From Zeimonas sp032027205 (lineage in GTDB: Bacteria; Pseudomonadota; Gammaproteobacteria; Burkholderiales; Burkholderiaceae_E), in NCBI GenBank assembly GCA_032027205.1, contig JAVSMN010000001.1, positions 1,612,001 through 1,676,000 of the forward strand: a stretch of DNA of 64,000 bases, given 5' to 3'. Below the pieces are notes generated by a model. It had not been told where the DNA came from. It ran no database searches and worked only from the letters and a program-made list of their open reading frames with translations. Positions 45,050 through 54,239 of the stretch are shown in pieces (positions within the stretch are counted from its first letter, which is position 1; each line of letters begins with the position of its first letter). The translations under genes were made by a program, and so were the position numbers.

Positions 45050-45572
45050 GGATGTCGTCGAGCGGATTGCCGTTGCCGTCGGCGTCGAACCTCGATGCGA
45101 GGCCGTCTCCGAGACTGCTCAGCAGGCCTGCATCGCCGGTCGACGTCGACGCGTTCCCCGCGCTGGCGCCGCCCTGCTTCGGCAGGTAGCCCGCAACGAG
45201 CATCGCCAGCATCGGTAGCATCCGCCGCAGCAGCGACGGATCGAGTCCGGACTGCGACGAGGCGTTCTGCGCGACGGATCGGCTGACGTCCTTCGAGCCG
45301 AAGATCTGTCCGAGGATGTGGTTGCCGCGGCTCGGATCGGTGGGCTGCGGCGAGACGACGTCGTCGAGCAGATTGCCGCCGCCGAGCCGGCCGAGCAGGG
45401 CGCCGAGGCCCGCGCCGGCGCTCGGCTGCGATTGCGCCTGCTTCTGCAAGCCGCCGAGGATCGCCGGCAGCAGCGCCTGCGCGCCGCTCGTCGCCTGCGA
45501 CTCGTCCAGGCCGAGCTCGCGCGCGATCGACTCCAGGCCGCCGGTGCGGGAGAGAAGCTCGGTGAGCTGCAT
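45030..45572 (-). CDS. DUF937 (YidB-like) protein
   Basis: 180 residues. The start MQLTELLSRTGGLESIARELGLDESQATSGAQALLPAILGGL shape and the Gly/Gln/Ser-rich middle are typical of DUF937/YidB. LPMLAMLVAGYLPKQ is the conserved second helix. The C terminus RFDADGNGNPLDDIL has an EF-hand-like acidic loop. Function unknown. It overlaps the end of the first DUF2917 gene and is divergent from the small frame at 45761. Confidence 0.82.
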   Translation of the reverse strand: MQLTELLSRTGGLESIARELGLDESQATSGAQALLPAILGGLQKQAQSQPSAGAGLGALLGRLGGGNLLDDVVSPQPTDPSRGNHILGQIFGSKDVSRSVAQNASSQSGLDPSLLRRMLPMLAMLVAGYLPKQGGASAGNASTSTGDAGLLSSLGDGLASRFDADGNGNPLDDILRSMRK

Positions 45573-45650
45573 CGCAGGAATGCGGTGTCGGTGCGTCACC
45601 GGATCGTGCGCAGCGTGCCGCGCGACTTCGGATTTCCCCACTGCCGGCGC

Positions 45651-45687
45651 TGTTTCATGTGAAATTTTTCCCAGGCCAAGTGAAACA
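45651..45687. promoter_or_regulatory. Cluster of TTTCA/TGAAA half-sites
   Basis: TGTTTCA (45651-45657) forms an imperfect palindrome TTTCATGTGAAA (45653-45664) and is mirrored by TGAAACA at 45681-45687. The stretch is AT-richer than its surroundings and lies between the divergent DUF937 gene and the 29-codon frame/second DUF2917 gene. Possibly an operator for both; no regulator is known. Confidence 0.3.
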
Positions 45688-45760
45688 AACGTGCAATGGC
45701 CCAGGCCGACGATGCGGACTCGGACACGCCATTTGGAAGTCCCCGGCAAAGGAGCCAGCC

Positions 45761-45850
45761 ATGCGTCTCGTCTCACCGTTGTTCCAGGCCGTGGCGAACG
45801 TGCCGCCGGACCAGACGCCGATGGGCCCGGTCGTCCGGTTTCCCAGCTGA
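45761..45850 (+). CDS. Possible 29-residue small protein
   Basis: An ATG with an AAAGGAG site eight bases away opens a 29-codon frame starting MRLVSPLFQAVANVPPDQ and ending VVRFPS, stop at 45850. It ends 43 bases before the second DUF2917 gene. No known family. It could be a leader peptide or a real small protein; the good ribosome-binding site is the main support. Confidence 0.35.
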   Translation: MRLVSPLFQAVANVPPDQTPMGPVVRFPS

Positions 45851-45893
45851 GGCACCGCCTCGGACATGCCACGCCACTCGGGAGTTTTCCGCC

Positions 45894-46184
45894 ATGTACC
45901 CCAACGATTTCGCACAGGCATCCCGGACCCTCTCGAAGGACGCGCTGATGCGCATCCGCAAAGGGCGCGGGCAGGTAGTCACCGTTCTGGAGGGGCTCGT
46001 CTGGATCACGCAGGACGCGAATCCACGCGACACCTTCCTCGCCGACGGTGAGTCGATGCAGCTCGAGGGCTCGCACATGACGGTCGTGCAGGCATTGCAG
46101 GACACGCGCCTGATCGTGCTTGCGCCGCCGGCGGAAGTGGTCGCGCCGCACGCGCACCTGCCGCGGCTGGCGCTCGCGAGCTGA
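45894..46184 (+). CDS. DUF2917 protein, second paralogue
   Basis: 96 residues. Core GRGQVVTVLEGLVWITQDANPRDTFLADGESMQLEG and MTVVQALQDTRLIVLAP align with the first paralogue at 44771-45049, including the invariant LVWITQD. The family has no assigned function. Four bases separate its stop from the efflux adaptor start, so it may be co-transcribed with the RND operon. Start by alignment with the first copy. Confidence 0.82.
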   Translation: MYPNDFAQASRTLSKDALMRIRKGRGQVVTVLEGLVWITQDANPRDTFLADGESMQLEGSHMTVVQALQDTRLIVLAPPAEVVAPHAHLPRLALAS

Positions 46185-46188
46185 ACCG

Positions 46189-47403
46189 ATGAGGAACCCC
46201 GACCAGCCCCCCGGGCGCAGCCGCGTTGCATGGTTGCTCGCGCTCAGCTGCGTGATCGCGGCGGCCGCCGCATGGCTGTCGTACGACAACCCGGTCGGAG
46301 CGACCGCGCAGCAGAAGACATCGACGCCCGATGCGATGCCGGTCAGCGTTGCCGAGGTCGTCGAGCGCACCGTCACCGAATGGGACGAGTTCTCGGGCCG
46401 CCTCGAGGCCATCGACGGCGTCGAGGTGCGCTCGCGCGTCGCCGGATACATCGAGGCCGTGAAGTTCGAGCCCGGGTCCTTCATCGAGAAGGGCGACACG
46501 CTGTTCGTCATCGACCCGCGTCCTTTCGCGGCGGCGGTTGCGCGCGCGGAGGCAGCGCTCGCGTCGGCGCGTGCCCGTCTCGTGCTCACCGCCTCCGAGC
46601 TCGGGCGCGCGCAGCGCCTGCTCGACGACCGCGCGATCGCGCAGCGCGAGTTCGACGAACGCAACAACGCGCATCGCGAGGCGCAGGCGGCAGTGCAGGG
46701 CGCGCAGGCGGCGCTCGACAGCGCCCGCCTCGAGCTCGGCTACACGCGCATCGTGTCGCCGATCTCGGGGCGCGTCGGGCGCGCGGAGGTCACCGAGGGA
46801 AACCTCGTCGGCGCGGGCGCCGGCGGTCCCCGGCTGACGACGATCCTCTCGACGACGCCGATCTACGCGACCTTCGAGGTCGACGAGCGCAGCTTCCTGC
46901 GTTATGCGGCGCACGCCGACGGCGACGACGATGGCGAGCCGATGTCCGCCTCGGTCCCGATCTTTCTCGGACTCGCCGACGAGAAGGGGCATCCGCATCG
47001 CGGGCGCCTCGAGTTCGTCGACAACCGGATCGACCCGCGCTCGGGAACGATCCTGCTGCGTGCCGTGTTCGACAACCCCGACGGGCGGTTGAAGCCCGGG
47101 ATGTACGCGCGGCTGAAGATCGGTGGCTCGGGTTCGAGCGATGCCGTCCTCGTCGCCGATCGCGCGATCGGCACCGACCAGAACAAGCGCTTCGTGCTCG
47201 TCGTCGGCGAAGGCAGCGCGCTCGAGTGGCGCGAAGTGAAGCTGGGCCCGATGGTCGAGGGCCTGCGTGTCGTGCGCGACGGCCTGCGTCCGGGCGAACG
47301 CATCGTCGTCAATGGACTGCAGCGCGTGCGCCCCGGAATGCGCGTGGCGCCGAAGCTCGTCGCGATGGAAGAGATCGGCGCGACGACGGAGCACTTGCGA
47401 TGA
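46189..47403 (+). CDS. RND efflux periplasmic adaptor (membrane fusion protein)
   Basis: 404 residues. One N-terminal membrane or signal helix (AWLLALSCVIAAAAAWL), then the lipoyl/hairpin arrangement: RVAGYIEAVKFEPGSFIEKGDTLFVIDPRPF, a coiled-coil hairpin (AEAALASARARLVLTASELGRA shape), LGYTRIVSPISGRVGRAEVTEGNLV and the C-terminal barrel with NGLQRVRPGMRV. This is the AcrA/MexA-type adaptor. The stop overlaps the permease start. Confidence 0.93.
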   Translation: MRNPDQPPGRSRVAWLLALSCVIAAAAAWLSYDNPVGATAQQKTSTPDAMPVSVAEVVERTVTEWDEFSGRLEAIDGVEVRSRVAGYIEAVKFEPGSFIEKGDTLFVIDPRPFAAAVARAEAALASARARLVLTASELGRAQRLLDDRAIAQREFDERNNAHREAQAAVQGAQAALDSARLELGYTRIVSPISGRVGRAEVTEGNLVGAGAGGPRLTTILSTTPIYATFEVDERSFLRYAAHADGDDDGEPMSASVPIFLGLADEKGHPHRGRLEFVDNRIDPRSGTILLRAVFDNPDGRLKPGMYARLKIGGSGSSDAVLVADRAIGTDQNKRFVLVVGEGSALEWREVKLGPMVEGLRVVRDGLRPGERIVVNGLQRVRPGMRVAPKLVAMEEIGATTEHLR

Positions 47404-50400
47404 AGCTGTCGCACTGGTTCATCGACCGGCCGATCCTTGCCGGCGTCCTGTCGATCCTCGTCTTTCTCGCGGGCGCGATCGGCATCTGGAACCTGCCGGT
47501 CTCCGAGTATCCGGAGGTGGCGCCGCCGGCGATCGTCGTCAACGCGAGCTACCCGGGTGCCAATCCGAAGGTGATCGCCGAGACGGTCGCGTCGCCGCTC
47601 GAGGAGGCGATCAACGGCGTCGACGGGATGCTCTACATGGGCTCGCAGGCGAGCGTCGACGGCAAGCTGGCGCTCACCGTGACCTTCGCGCTCGGCACCG
47701 ATCCCGACCTCGCGCAGCAACTGGTGCAGAACCGCGTCTCGCAGGCGCTGCCGCGGCTTCCCGAGGAGGTGCGACGGCTGGGTGTCACGACTGCGAAGAG
47801 CTCGCCCGACCTGCTGCTCGTCGTGCACCTCGTTTCGCCGAACGGGCGCTACGACGTGAACTACCTGCGCAACTATGCGGTGCTGAACGTGCGCGACGTG
47901 CTCGGGCGCATCGAGGGCGCCGGACAGGTGCAGGTCTTCGGCGCCGGCGACTATTCGATGCGCGTGTGGCTCGATCCGACGAAGGTGGCGGCGCGCGGCC
48001 TCACCGCGTCGGACGTTGCGGCTGCGATCCGCGAGCAGAACGCGAACGTCGCCGCCGGCGTCATCGGCGCGTCGCCGTCGCTGCCCGGCGTCGACTACCA
48101 GATACCGGTGCATGCGCGCGGGCGCCTGACGAGCGAGCAGGAGTTCGGCGACATCGTCGTCAAGGCGTCGCCCGACGGTGCCGTGACGCGCCTGCGCGAC
48201 GTCGCGCGCATCGAGCTGGGGGCCGCGGACTACTCGTTGCGAAGCCTGCTCGACAACCAGCCGGCCGTTGCGATCGCGATCTTCCAGGCGCCCGGATCGA
48301 ACGCGATCCAGGTCGCCGACGGCGTGCGCAACGCGATGAGCGAGCTCGGCCAGGCGATGCCCGAAGGCGTCGAGTGGCGCATCGTCTACGACACGACCCG
48401 CTTCGTGAAGAGCTCGATCGACGAGGTCGTCAAGACGCTGCTCGAGGCGGTGCTGCTCGTCGTCGTCGTCGTGATCGTGTTCCTGAAGACGTGGCGTGCG
48501 TCGGTGATTCCGCTGGTCGCCGTGCCGGTGTCGATCGTCGGCGCCTTCGCGCCGATGCTCGCGCTCGGCTTCTCGATCAACGCACTGACGCTGTTCGGGC
48601 TGGTGCTGGCGATCGGCATCGTCGTCGATGATGCGATCGTCGTCGTCGAGAACGTCGAGCGCAACATCGAGGGCGGCCTGGCGCCGCGCGAAGCGACGTA
48701 CCGCGCGATGGAGGAGGTCAGCGGACCGATCGTCGCGATCGGCCTCGTGCTCGTGGCTGTGTTCGTCCCGCTCGCGTTCGTCCCGGGTCTCACCGGCCAG
48801 TTCTACCGGCAGTTCGCGCTGACGATCGCGATCTCGACGGTGATTTCCACCTTCAACTCGCTGACCCTGTCGCCGGCGCTCGCGGCGCTGCTGCTAAAGC
48901 CGCACGGCGTGCGCAGCGACCGACTGAGCGCGCTGATGGACGGCGCCCTCGGCTGGTTCTTCCGCGGCTTCGACCACGTCTTCGGGCGCGCGTCGAACGC
49001 CTATGGTGGCGCGGTCTCGCGCGTGCTCGGGCACAAGGCGTCTGCGATGGGCGTCTACCTGGTGCTGGTCGGCGTGGCCTTCGCCGCGTTCCAGGCGGTG
49101 CCGCGCGGGTTCGTCCCGGCGCAGGACAAGCAGTACCTGGTCGGCTTCGCGCAACTGCCCGACGGCGCTTCGCTCGACCGTACCGAGGCGGTGATCCGCC
49201 GGATGTCGACGATCGCGCTCGAGCAGCCGGGCGTCGAATCGTCGGTGGCGTTCCCCGGCCTGTCGATCCACGGCTTCGCCAACGCATCGAACGCGGGCGT
49301 CGTCTTCGTCACGCTGGACTCCTTCGAGGCGCGGCACGATCCTTCGCTTTCAGGCGTCGCGATCGCCGGTGCGCTGAATCGCAAATTCGCGGCGATCGAG
49401 GATGCGTTTATCGCGGTGTTCCCGCCGCCGCCGGTGCCGGGGCTCGGCACGATCGGCGGCTTCAAGATGCAGCTCGAGGATCGTCGCGCGCTCGGCTACG
49501 AGGCGTTGCAGCAGGTGACCGACGCTTTCGTTGCCCGTGCGGGGCAGGCGCCCGAGCTCGCCGGCACTTTCTCGGGGTATCGCAGCGACGTGCCGCAGAT
49601 CCACGCCGACGTCGATCGCGTGAAGGCCAAGCAGCTCGGCGTGGCGGTCGACGACGTCTTCGACACGATGCAGATCTACCTCGGATCGCTGTACGTCAAC
49701 GACTTCAACCGCTTCGGGCGCACCTACCAGGTGAAGCTGCAGGCCGACGCCGAGTATCGTGCGCGCGCCGAGGACATCGGCCGGCTCGAGACGCGAAACG
49801 ACCGTGGCGAGATGGTTCCGCTGTCGGCGTTGCTCGAGGTGCGGCCGAGCTTCGGCCCCGATCGGGTGATGCGCTACAACGGCTACACGTCGGCGGACAT
49901 CAACGGAGGCCCGGCGCCCGGATTCAGCTCGGGACAGGCACGCGAAGCAGCCGAGCGCATCGCGCAGGAGACGCTGCCGCCCGGCATCTCGTACGAATGG
50001 ACCGAGCTCACGTACCAGGAGATCCTGGCCGGGCACGCAGGATTGCTCGCCTTCCCGCTCGCCGTGCTGTTGGTGTTTCTGGTGCTCGCTGCGCTGTACG
50101 AGAGCTGGACGCTGCCGCTGGCGGTGATCCTGATCGTCCCGATGACGATGCTCTCGGCGATCGCCGGGGTCTGGCTCACCGGCGGCGACAACAACGTGTT
50201 CACGCAGATCGCGCTGATCGTGCTGGTCGGCCTCGCGGCGAAGAACGCGATCCTGATCGTCGAGTTCGCGCATGCGCTCGAGCGACGCGGTCGCGACGTA
50301 GTCGAGGCGGCGATCGAGGCGAGCCGCCTGCGCCTGCGGCCGATCCTGATGACGTCGATTGCCTTCGTGATGGGCGTCGTGCCGCTGGCGATCTCCACCG

Positions 50401-50624
50401 GCGCCGGCGCCGAGATGCGCCGTGCGATCGGCGTGGCGGTGTTCTACGGAATGCTCGGCGTCACGCTGTTCGGGCTGGCGCTGACGCCGCTGTTCTATGT
50501 GCTGTTCCGACGGCTCGCACAGCGTTTCGAGCGCCGACCGCCATTGACGGCAGGGCCTTCCGGCGCAGCGGGCGCGACGGCGCGAGGCTACGAAGCGCCA
50601 CACGACGATCGATCCCGAGGATGA
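47400..50624 (+). CDS. RND efflux permease, HAE1 family
   Basis: 1074-residue proton-driven drug exporter of the AcrB/MexB type, twelve helices and two large periplasmic loops. The N terminus MKLSHWFIDRPILAGVLSIL, the proton-relay Asp pair in GIVVDDAIVVVENVERN, the Lys in GLAAKNAILIVEFA and the C-terminal RLRLRPILMTSIAFVMGVVPLA are diagnostic. It overlaps the adaptor by four bases and is followed after seven bases by the outer membrane factor. Substrate range unknown. Confidence 0.95.
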   Translation: MKLSHWFIDRPILAGVLSILVFLAGAIGIWNLPVSEYPEVAPPAIVVNASYPGANPKVIAETVASPLEEAINGVDGMLYMGSQASVDGKLALTVTFALGTDPDLAQQLVQNRVSQALPRLPEEVRRLGVTTAKSSPDLLLVVHLVSPNGRYDVNYLRNYAVLNVRDVLGRIEGAGQVQVFGAGDYSMRVWLDPTKVAARGLTASDVAAAIREQNANVAAGVIGASPSLPGVDYQIPVHARGRLTSEQEFGDIVVKASPDGAVTRLRDVARIELGAADYSLRSLLDNQPAVAIAIFQAPGSNAIQVADGVRNAMSELGQAMPEGVEWRIVYDTTRFVKSSIDEVVKTLLEAVLLVVVVVIVFLKTWRASVIPLVAVPVSIVGAFAPMLALGFSINALTLFGLVLAIGIVVDDAIVVVENVERNIEGGLAPREATYRAMEEVSGPIVAIGLVLVAVFVPLAFVPGLTGQFYRQFALTIAISTVISTFNSLTLSPALAALLLKPHGVRSDRLSALMDGALGWFFRGFDHVFGRASNAYGGAVSRVLGHKASAMGVYLVLVGVAFAAFQAVPRGFVPAQDKQYLVGFAQLPDGASLDRTEAVIRRMSTIALEQPGVESSVAFPGLSIHGFANASNAGVVFVTLDSFEARHDPSLSGVAIAGALNRKFAAIEDAFIAVFPPPPVPGLGTIGGFKMQLEDRRALGYEALQQVTDAFVARAGQAPELAGTFSGYRSDVPQIHADVDRVKAKQLGVAVDDVFDTMQIYLGSLYVNDFNRFGRTYQVKLQADAEYRARAEDIGRLETRNDRGEMVPLSALLEVRPSFGPDRVMRYNGYTSADINGGPAPGFSSGQAREAAERIAQETLPPGISYEWTELTYQEILAGHAGLLAFPLAVLLVFLVLAALYESWTLPLAVILIVPMTMLSAIAGVWLTGGDNNVFTQIALIVLVGLAAKNAILIVEFAHALERRGRDVVEAAIEASRLRLRPILMTSIAFVMGVVPLAISTGAGAEMRRAIGVAVFYGMLGVTLFGLALTPLFYVLFRRLAQRFERRPPLTAGPSGAAGATARGYEAPHDDRSRG

Positions 50625-50631
50625 CGGAGAG

Positions 50632-52188
50632 ATGCTGATGCAGATGCGCGTGCTGACGCTGTCACTGGCGCTCGCGGTGGCCGGATGCAGCGTCGCGCCC
50701 CCGTACGATCCGCCGCGGCCGGTGCTGCCCGCGGTGTTCAAGGAGGCGCCGCAGGCAGTCGATCCGGCCGGGTGGAAGCCCGCCGAGCCCGGTGACACGG
50801 CGGCGAGGGGCGCCTGGTGGACGATCTTCGACGACCCGCAACTCGACGAGTTGCAGCGGCTGGCGCTGCAGGCGAACCAGACGCTGCAGGCCGGCATTGC
50901 GCGCGTCGAACGTTCCCGGGCATTGCTACGCGCGGCCGGTGCGGATCGCTTTCCGCAGGTCGACGTCGGCGCGGGTGCCACGCGGTTCCGCGCATCGCCG
51001 TCCTCGCTGGGGCTTGGTGTGAACGCCGACGTGTCGCCGCAGACGCTGTGGCGCGCAAACGTGGGCGCAGGCTACGAAGTCGACCTGTTCGGCCGGGTGA
51101 AGAACACGGTGGTCGCGGCCTCGGCGGACGCCGAACAGGACGAAGCGCTGTTGCAGTCGCTGCTCCTCGCCATCCAGGCCGACGTCGCGCAGCACTACCT
51201 GCTGCTGCGCTGGCTCGACGCAGAGATCGGCCTGCTCGAGGACACCGTCGCGCTTCGCGCCGACGCGGTCGGCATCATCGACCGCAGGGTGCGCGAAGGC
51301 GAAGCGGGCGAGCTCGACCTCGCGCGTGCGCGCACCGAACTGTCGAACGCGCGCTCGGATCGGATCGCGCTCACGCGCACGCGCGCCGANATCGAGCACG
51401 CNCTNGCCGTGCTGCTCGGCATGGCGCCGNCGCAGCTGACGATCGANCCCNAGCCNATCGTCTTCCGGCCGATCGTGATTCCNCCCGGCGTGCCATCCNC
51501 GCTGCTCGAGCGGCGTCCCGACATCGCTGCCGCCGANCGGGCGATGGCCGCGGCGAATGCACGCATCGGCGTCGCGCGCGCAGCGTACTTCCCGCGGTTG
51601 TCGCTGACCGGGCTGCTCGGTTTCGAGTCGGGCGACCTCGGCGACCTGTTCCGCAGCGCGAGCCGCACGTGGGCGCTCGGCCCGCTGGTGGGCACGATGC
51701 TCTCGATGACGATCTTCGATGGCGGGCGGCGCAAGGCGATCGAGGCGGGCGCGGCGGCCGAATACGATCGCACCGTCGCCGACTACCGGCAGACCGTGCT
51801 GACGGCGCTGCGTGAGGTAGAGGACAACCTCTCCGCGCTTCGCATCCTTGCCGAGCAGGCGCGCGAGGAATCGCGTTCGGTCGAGTCGGCGCGGCGCGCG
51901 GCGCAGCTGTCGTCGACGCGGTATCGCGAGGGCTACGTCAGCTACTTCGAGGTGATCGACGCCGAGCGGCAGGTGCTCGCCGCGCAGCGGGCGGCACTAC
52001 AGACCGACCGGCAGCGTGCGCTCGCCACCGTCGGCCTGGTGCGGGCATTGGGCGGCGGCTGGCAGGGTGCTGCGCCTGCCGTCGCGGCCGCTCCGTATCC
52101 GGCGTCGGCCGAGGAGGCCTCGCCGCGGGACTCCGATCAGCGCCTGGCCAGCGCGCCGAGCGTGAGCGACGCCAGCGCCACCAGGTAG
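50632..52188 (+). CDS. Outer membrane efflux lipoprotein, NodT/OprM family
   Basis: 518 residues. Lipobox LAVAGC places the lipidated Cys at 19. The outer membrane efflux repeats follow (AWWTIFDDPQLDELQRLALQANQTL, YEVDLFGRVKNTV, VAQHYLLLRWLDAE, and in the second half ERRPDIAA, YFPRLSLTG, YRQTVLTALREVEDNLSAL). Ten ambiguous bases lie within 51390-51537, seven of them at third codon positions. It completes the tripartite pump. The last 52 bases overlap the convergent DUF1772-like gene; an Ala/Pro-rich tail makes the true end uncertain only in function. Confidence 0.92.
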   Translation: MLMQMRVLTLSLALAVAGCSVAPPYDPPRPVLPAVFKEAPQAVDPAGWKPAEPGDTAARGAWWTIFDDPQLDELQRLALQANQTLQAGIARVERSRALLRAAGADRFPQVDVGAGATRFRASPSSLGLGVNADVSPQTLWRANVGAGYEVDLFGRVKNTVVAASADAEQDEALLQSLLLAIQADVAQHYLLLRWLDAEIGLLEDTVALRADAVGIIDRRVREGEAGELDLARARTELSNARSDRIALTRTRAXIEHXXAVLLGMAPXQLTIXPXXIVFRPIVIXPGVPSXLLERRPDIAAAXRAMAAANARIGVARAAYFPRLSLTGLLGFESGDLGDLFRSASRTWALGPLVGTMLSMTIFDGGRRKAIEAGAAAEYDRTVADYRQTVLTALREVEDNLSALRILAEQAREESRSVESARRAAQLSSTRYREGYVSYFEVIDAERQVLAAQRAALQTDRQRALATVGLVRALGGGWQGAAPAVAAAPYPASAEEASPRDSDQRLASAPSVSDASATR

Positions 52189-52577
52189 AGAAGCGCGCCG
52201 ACCGCGTGCGAGTACTCCCAGCGCTCGCGCAGCGTCTCCCAGTTCACGGGCAGCACCACCCAGTTCTGCGTGGCCTGGTTGATCGGGAAGGTCACCGAGA
52301 AGAAGACGACCAGGGACAGGGCGATGCACAGCGCGGCGACGACAAAGTGCGTGGCTCGTTCACCCTGCTGGTGCTGCAAGAGGGCGAGCGCGATCGTCGA
52401 GACGAGTGCGCCGACCACGACGAAGCCGAGCCACGCCCAGCCGCGATAGATCTGCTGCACGGTGAGGTAGTCGTCGCGCGACAGCGACATCTTGTTCGGA
52501 AGCTCGAGCAGGTGCGCCCAGCCGGCCGACATCGAGACGGCGGTGAAGACGATCGCGATCAGGTGCAGCGCGCGCAT
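52137..52577 (-). CDS. DUF1772-like (anthrone oxygenase-type) membrane protein
   Basis: 146 residues with four hydrophobic helices. RALHLIAIVFTAVSMSAGWAHLLELPNKM and the later FFSVTFPINQATQNWVVLPVNWETLRERWEYSHAV are the usual DUF1772 outline (an N-P-hydrophobic motif followed by W/R-rich loop and His). Function unknown. It overlaps the end of the efflux lipoprotein gene by 52 bases, convergent. Confidence 0.7.
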   Translation of the reverse strand: MRALHLIAIVFTAVSMSAGWAHLLELPNKMSLSRDDYLTVQQIYRGWAWLGFVVVGALVSTIALALLQHQQGERATHFVVAALCIALSLVVFFSVTFPINQATQNWVVLPVNWETLRERWEYSHAVGALLYLVALASLTLGALARR

Positions 52578-52647
52578 CCGACCTCTCGCGCCTTGCGTGC
52601 CGGCTCGGCACTCGGGACAGACGATCTTTCCGCCGACCGGACGACGT

Positions 52648-53019
52648 CTATTGCCGCGAATGCAGTCCGATCATGTTGCCTTCGGTGTCTACGGCGAGCG
52701 CGATGTAGCCGTACTCGCCGATCGGGAACTTGTCGCGCTCGAGTCGTCCGCCGGCGCCTTNCACGCGCGCCGCCTCCACCGCGCAGTCTTCGCAGGTGAA
52801 ATAGACGATCACGCCGTTGCCGCCCCCGTCGAAACCCTCCTTGCGCACCAGCGCCCCTGCGGCACCGGCAGTGTCCATCGCCATGGGGAAGGCAAGCATC
52901 TCGAGTTCGGCGCCGCCCAGTGGCTGCAGGCGGCATGCGAATACGGTTTCGTAGAAGCGCTGCGCGCGTNCCATTTGGCGCACGTAGATCTCGAACCAGC
53001 CGACCGGATTTTCCTTCAT
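52648..53019 (-). CDS. VOC-family protein
   Basis: 123 residues. WFEIYVRQM..AQRFYETVFACRL is the first unit of a vicinal-oxygen-chelate fold; GNGVIVYFTCEDCAVEAARV, GEYGYIALAVDTEGNMIGLHS is the second. This type (PhnB/YdcE-like) is common in stress and bleomycin-like resistance clusters. Two ambiguous bases, at 52761 and 52970, leave two residues open. Function unknown. Confidence 0.87.
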   Translation of the reverse strand: MKENPVGWFEIYVRQMXRAQRFYETVFACRLQPLGGAELEMLAFPMAMDTAGAAGALVRKEGFDGGGNGVIVYFTCEDCAVEAARVXGAGGRLERDKFPIGEYGYIALAVDTEGNMIGLHSRQ

Positions 53020-53078
53020 CGCTTCGCTCCTCGTGCCGGACGAACCCGAGGATGGCTCAGGCGGGAATNTCCCCTCTT

Positions 53079-53711
53079 TCAGCGTGGGGGCTCGCGAAGC
53101 TCGATCGCATCGGCCATTGCCGTGGAGGAGGAATCGCCGGCGGAACGCAACGCAGCGACNAGCGAGCGCCGATTCTCGGCTGGCTGATTCTGGCTCAGTT
53201 TCGCCTTGCCGGTGATGNGCTGNACGGTGATCTCGATGCCGACGATGGCGCCCAACATCGCCTCGATGTAATCGGCGGGCGCATCGTCGATCCGCCACGG
53301 GCGGGGCTGCGTGCGTTCGTGCTCGTGCGTGAGCGTCGCGAGGAAATTACGCAGCCACGCGGGATCGTCGATCGCGCGGATCGTTCCGTTCACGTGCACC
53401 GCTTCGTAGTTCCACGTGGGGACGACCTTTCCCGTCTGCGCCTTCGTCGCATATCCGTTCGGCGAGATGTAGTGATCGACGCCGCTGAAGACTACGAGGC
53501 AGGCGGCTCCGTCGCCCGCACGGCGCCACAACGGATTGGCGCGCGCTACGTGCCCCAGCATCACGTCGTTTGGCGGCTGCAGGATCAGCGGAATGTGATC
53601 TGCGCACAACTCGCCGTCGGCGTGCATCACGATCGTCGCGAGTGGATGTGCACGCACGAGCGCGTGCAACACTTCCGGACGCAACTCCTCGAAGGCTTTG
53701 GGCAGGTACAT
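53079..53711 (-). CDS. FMN-binding negative transcriptional regulator, PaiB family
   Basis: 210 residues. Start MYLPKAFEELRPEVLHALVRAHPLA and the segments CADHIPLIL, GHVARANPLWRRAG, VVFSGVDHYISPNGYATK and VPTWNYEAVHVNG are highly typical of PaiB. PaiB-like proteins bind FMN and repress stress or degradative genes in Bacillus; here the role is inferred by family. Three ambiguous bases (53160, 53218, 53223) fall near the C terminus. Confidence 0.9.
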   Translation of the reverse strand: MYLPKAFEELRPEVLHALVRAHPLATIVMHADGELCADHIPLILQPPNDVMLGHVARANPLWRRAGDGAACLVVFSGVDHYISPNGYATKAQTGKVVPTWNYEAVHVNGTIRAIDDPAWLRNFLATLTHEHERTQPRPWRIDDAPADYIEAMLGAIVGIEITXQXITGKAKLSQNQPAENRRSXVAALRSAGDSSSTAMADAIELREPPR

Positions 53712-53720
53712 GATTCGGGG

Positions 53721-54239
53721 TCAGTCAGTCTGCTTCGATGAGCGCCGTCGAAGGACGGCAAGCAGAGTCAACGCGTACGCGACGACCCCGGCCAGCGTCC
53801 TGATTTCGTGCAGCCACCACCACCGGTCGCGCCAGGTCTGCCAGTCTTCCGGCGGGGTCTCGGCCGTCCAATGCAGCACGAGCGCGTTGATCGGCTGGTT
53901 GCCGAAGCGCGTGATCAGCGCGGCGGCGATCAGGCAGGCCGCCGCTGCGAGCAGCAGGTAGCGCAGGTTCGTCACGTGTGTGCGAAACGCGAGCACGAGC
54001 GTGAGCGCGATGCAGACAGCGCCGAGAACGGGCAGCAGCGTGTTCAGCGCGCGTATCGCGTTCTGCTGCTGCTCCACGTAGGCGCGCGCGGACAGCTGCG
54101 AAGGGTCGAAGCCGAGCCACACGCCGAACATCGTCCCGACCACGGCGGCGAGCAGAAGCAGCAGCACGTAGCCGATCGCGTCTTCGAGCAATTGCCGCGG
54201 CGTGCGCGGCGCGACGTCATCGAGTCTCGACGCCGGCAT
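53721..54239 (-). CDS. DUF1772-like membrane protein
   Basis: 172 residues with four hydrophobic helices (about 20-42, 65-85, 88-105, 145-162). FGNQPINALVLHWTAETPPEDWQTWRDRWWWLHEIRTL has the N-P-I-N plus W/R-rich loop and His of the DUF1772/anthrone-oxygenase-like group. Function unknown. It starts 23 bases inside the end of the gamma-glutamylcyclotransferase-like gene and ends ten bases before PaiB. Confidence 0.7.
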   Translation of the reverse strand: MPASRLDDVAPRTPRQLLEDAIGYVLLLLLAAVVGTMFGVWLGFDPSQLSARAYVEQQQNAIRALNTLLPVLGAVCIALTLVLAFRTHVTNLRYLLLAAAACLIAAALITRFGNQPINALVLHWTAETPPEDWQTWRDRWWWLHEIRTLAGVVAYALTLLAVLRRRSSKQTD

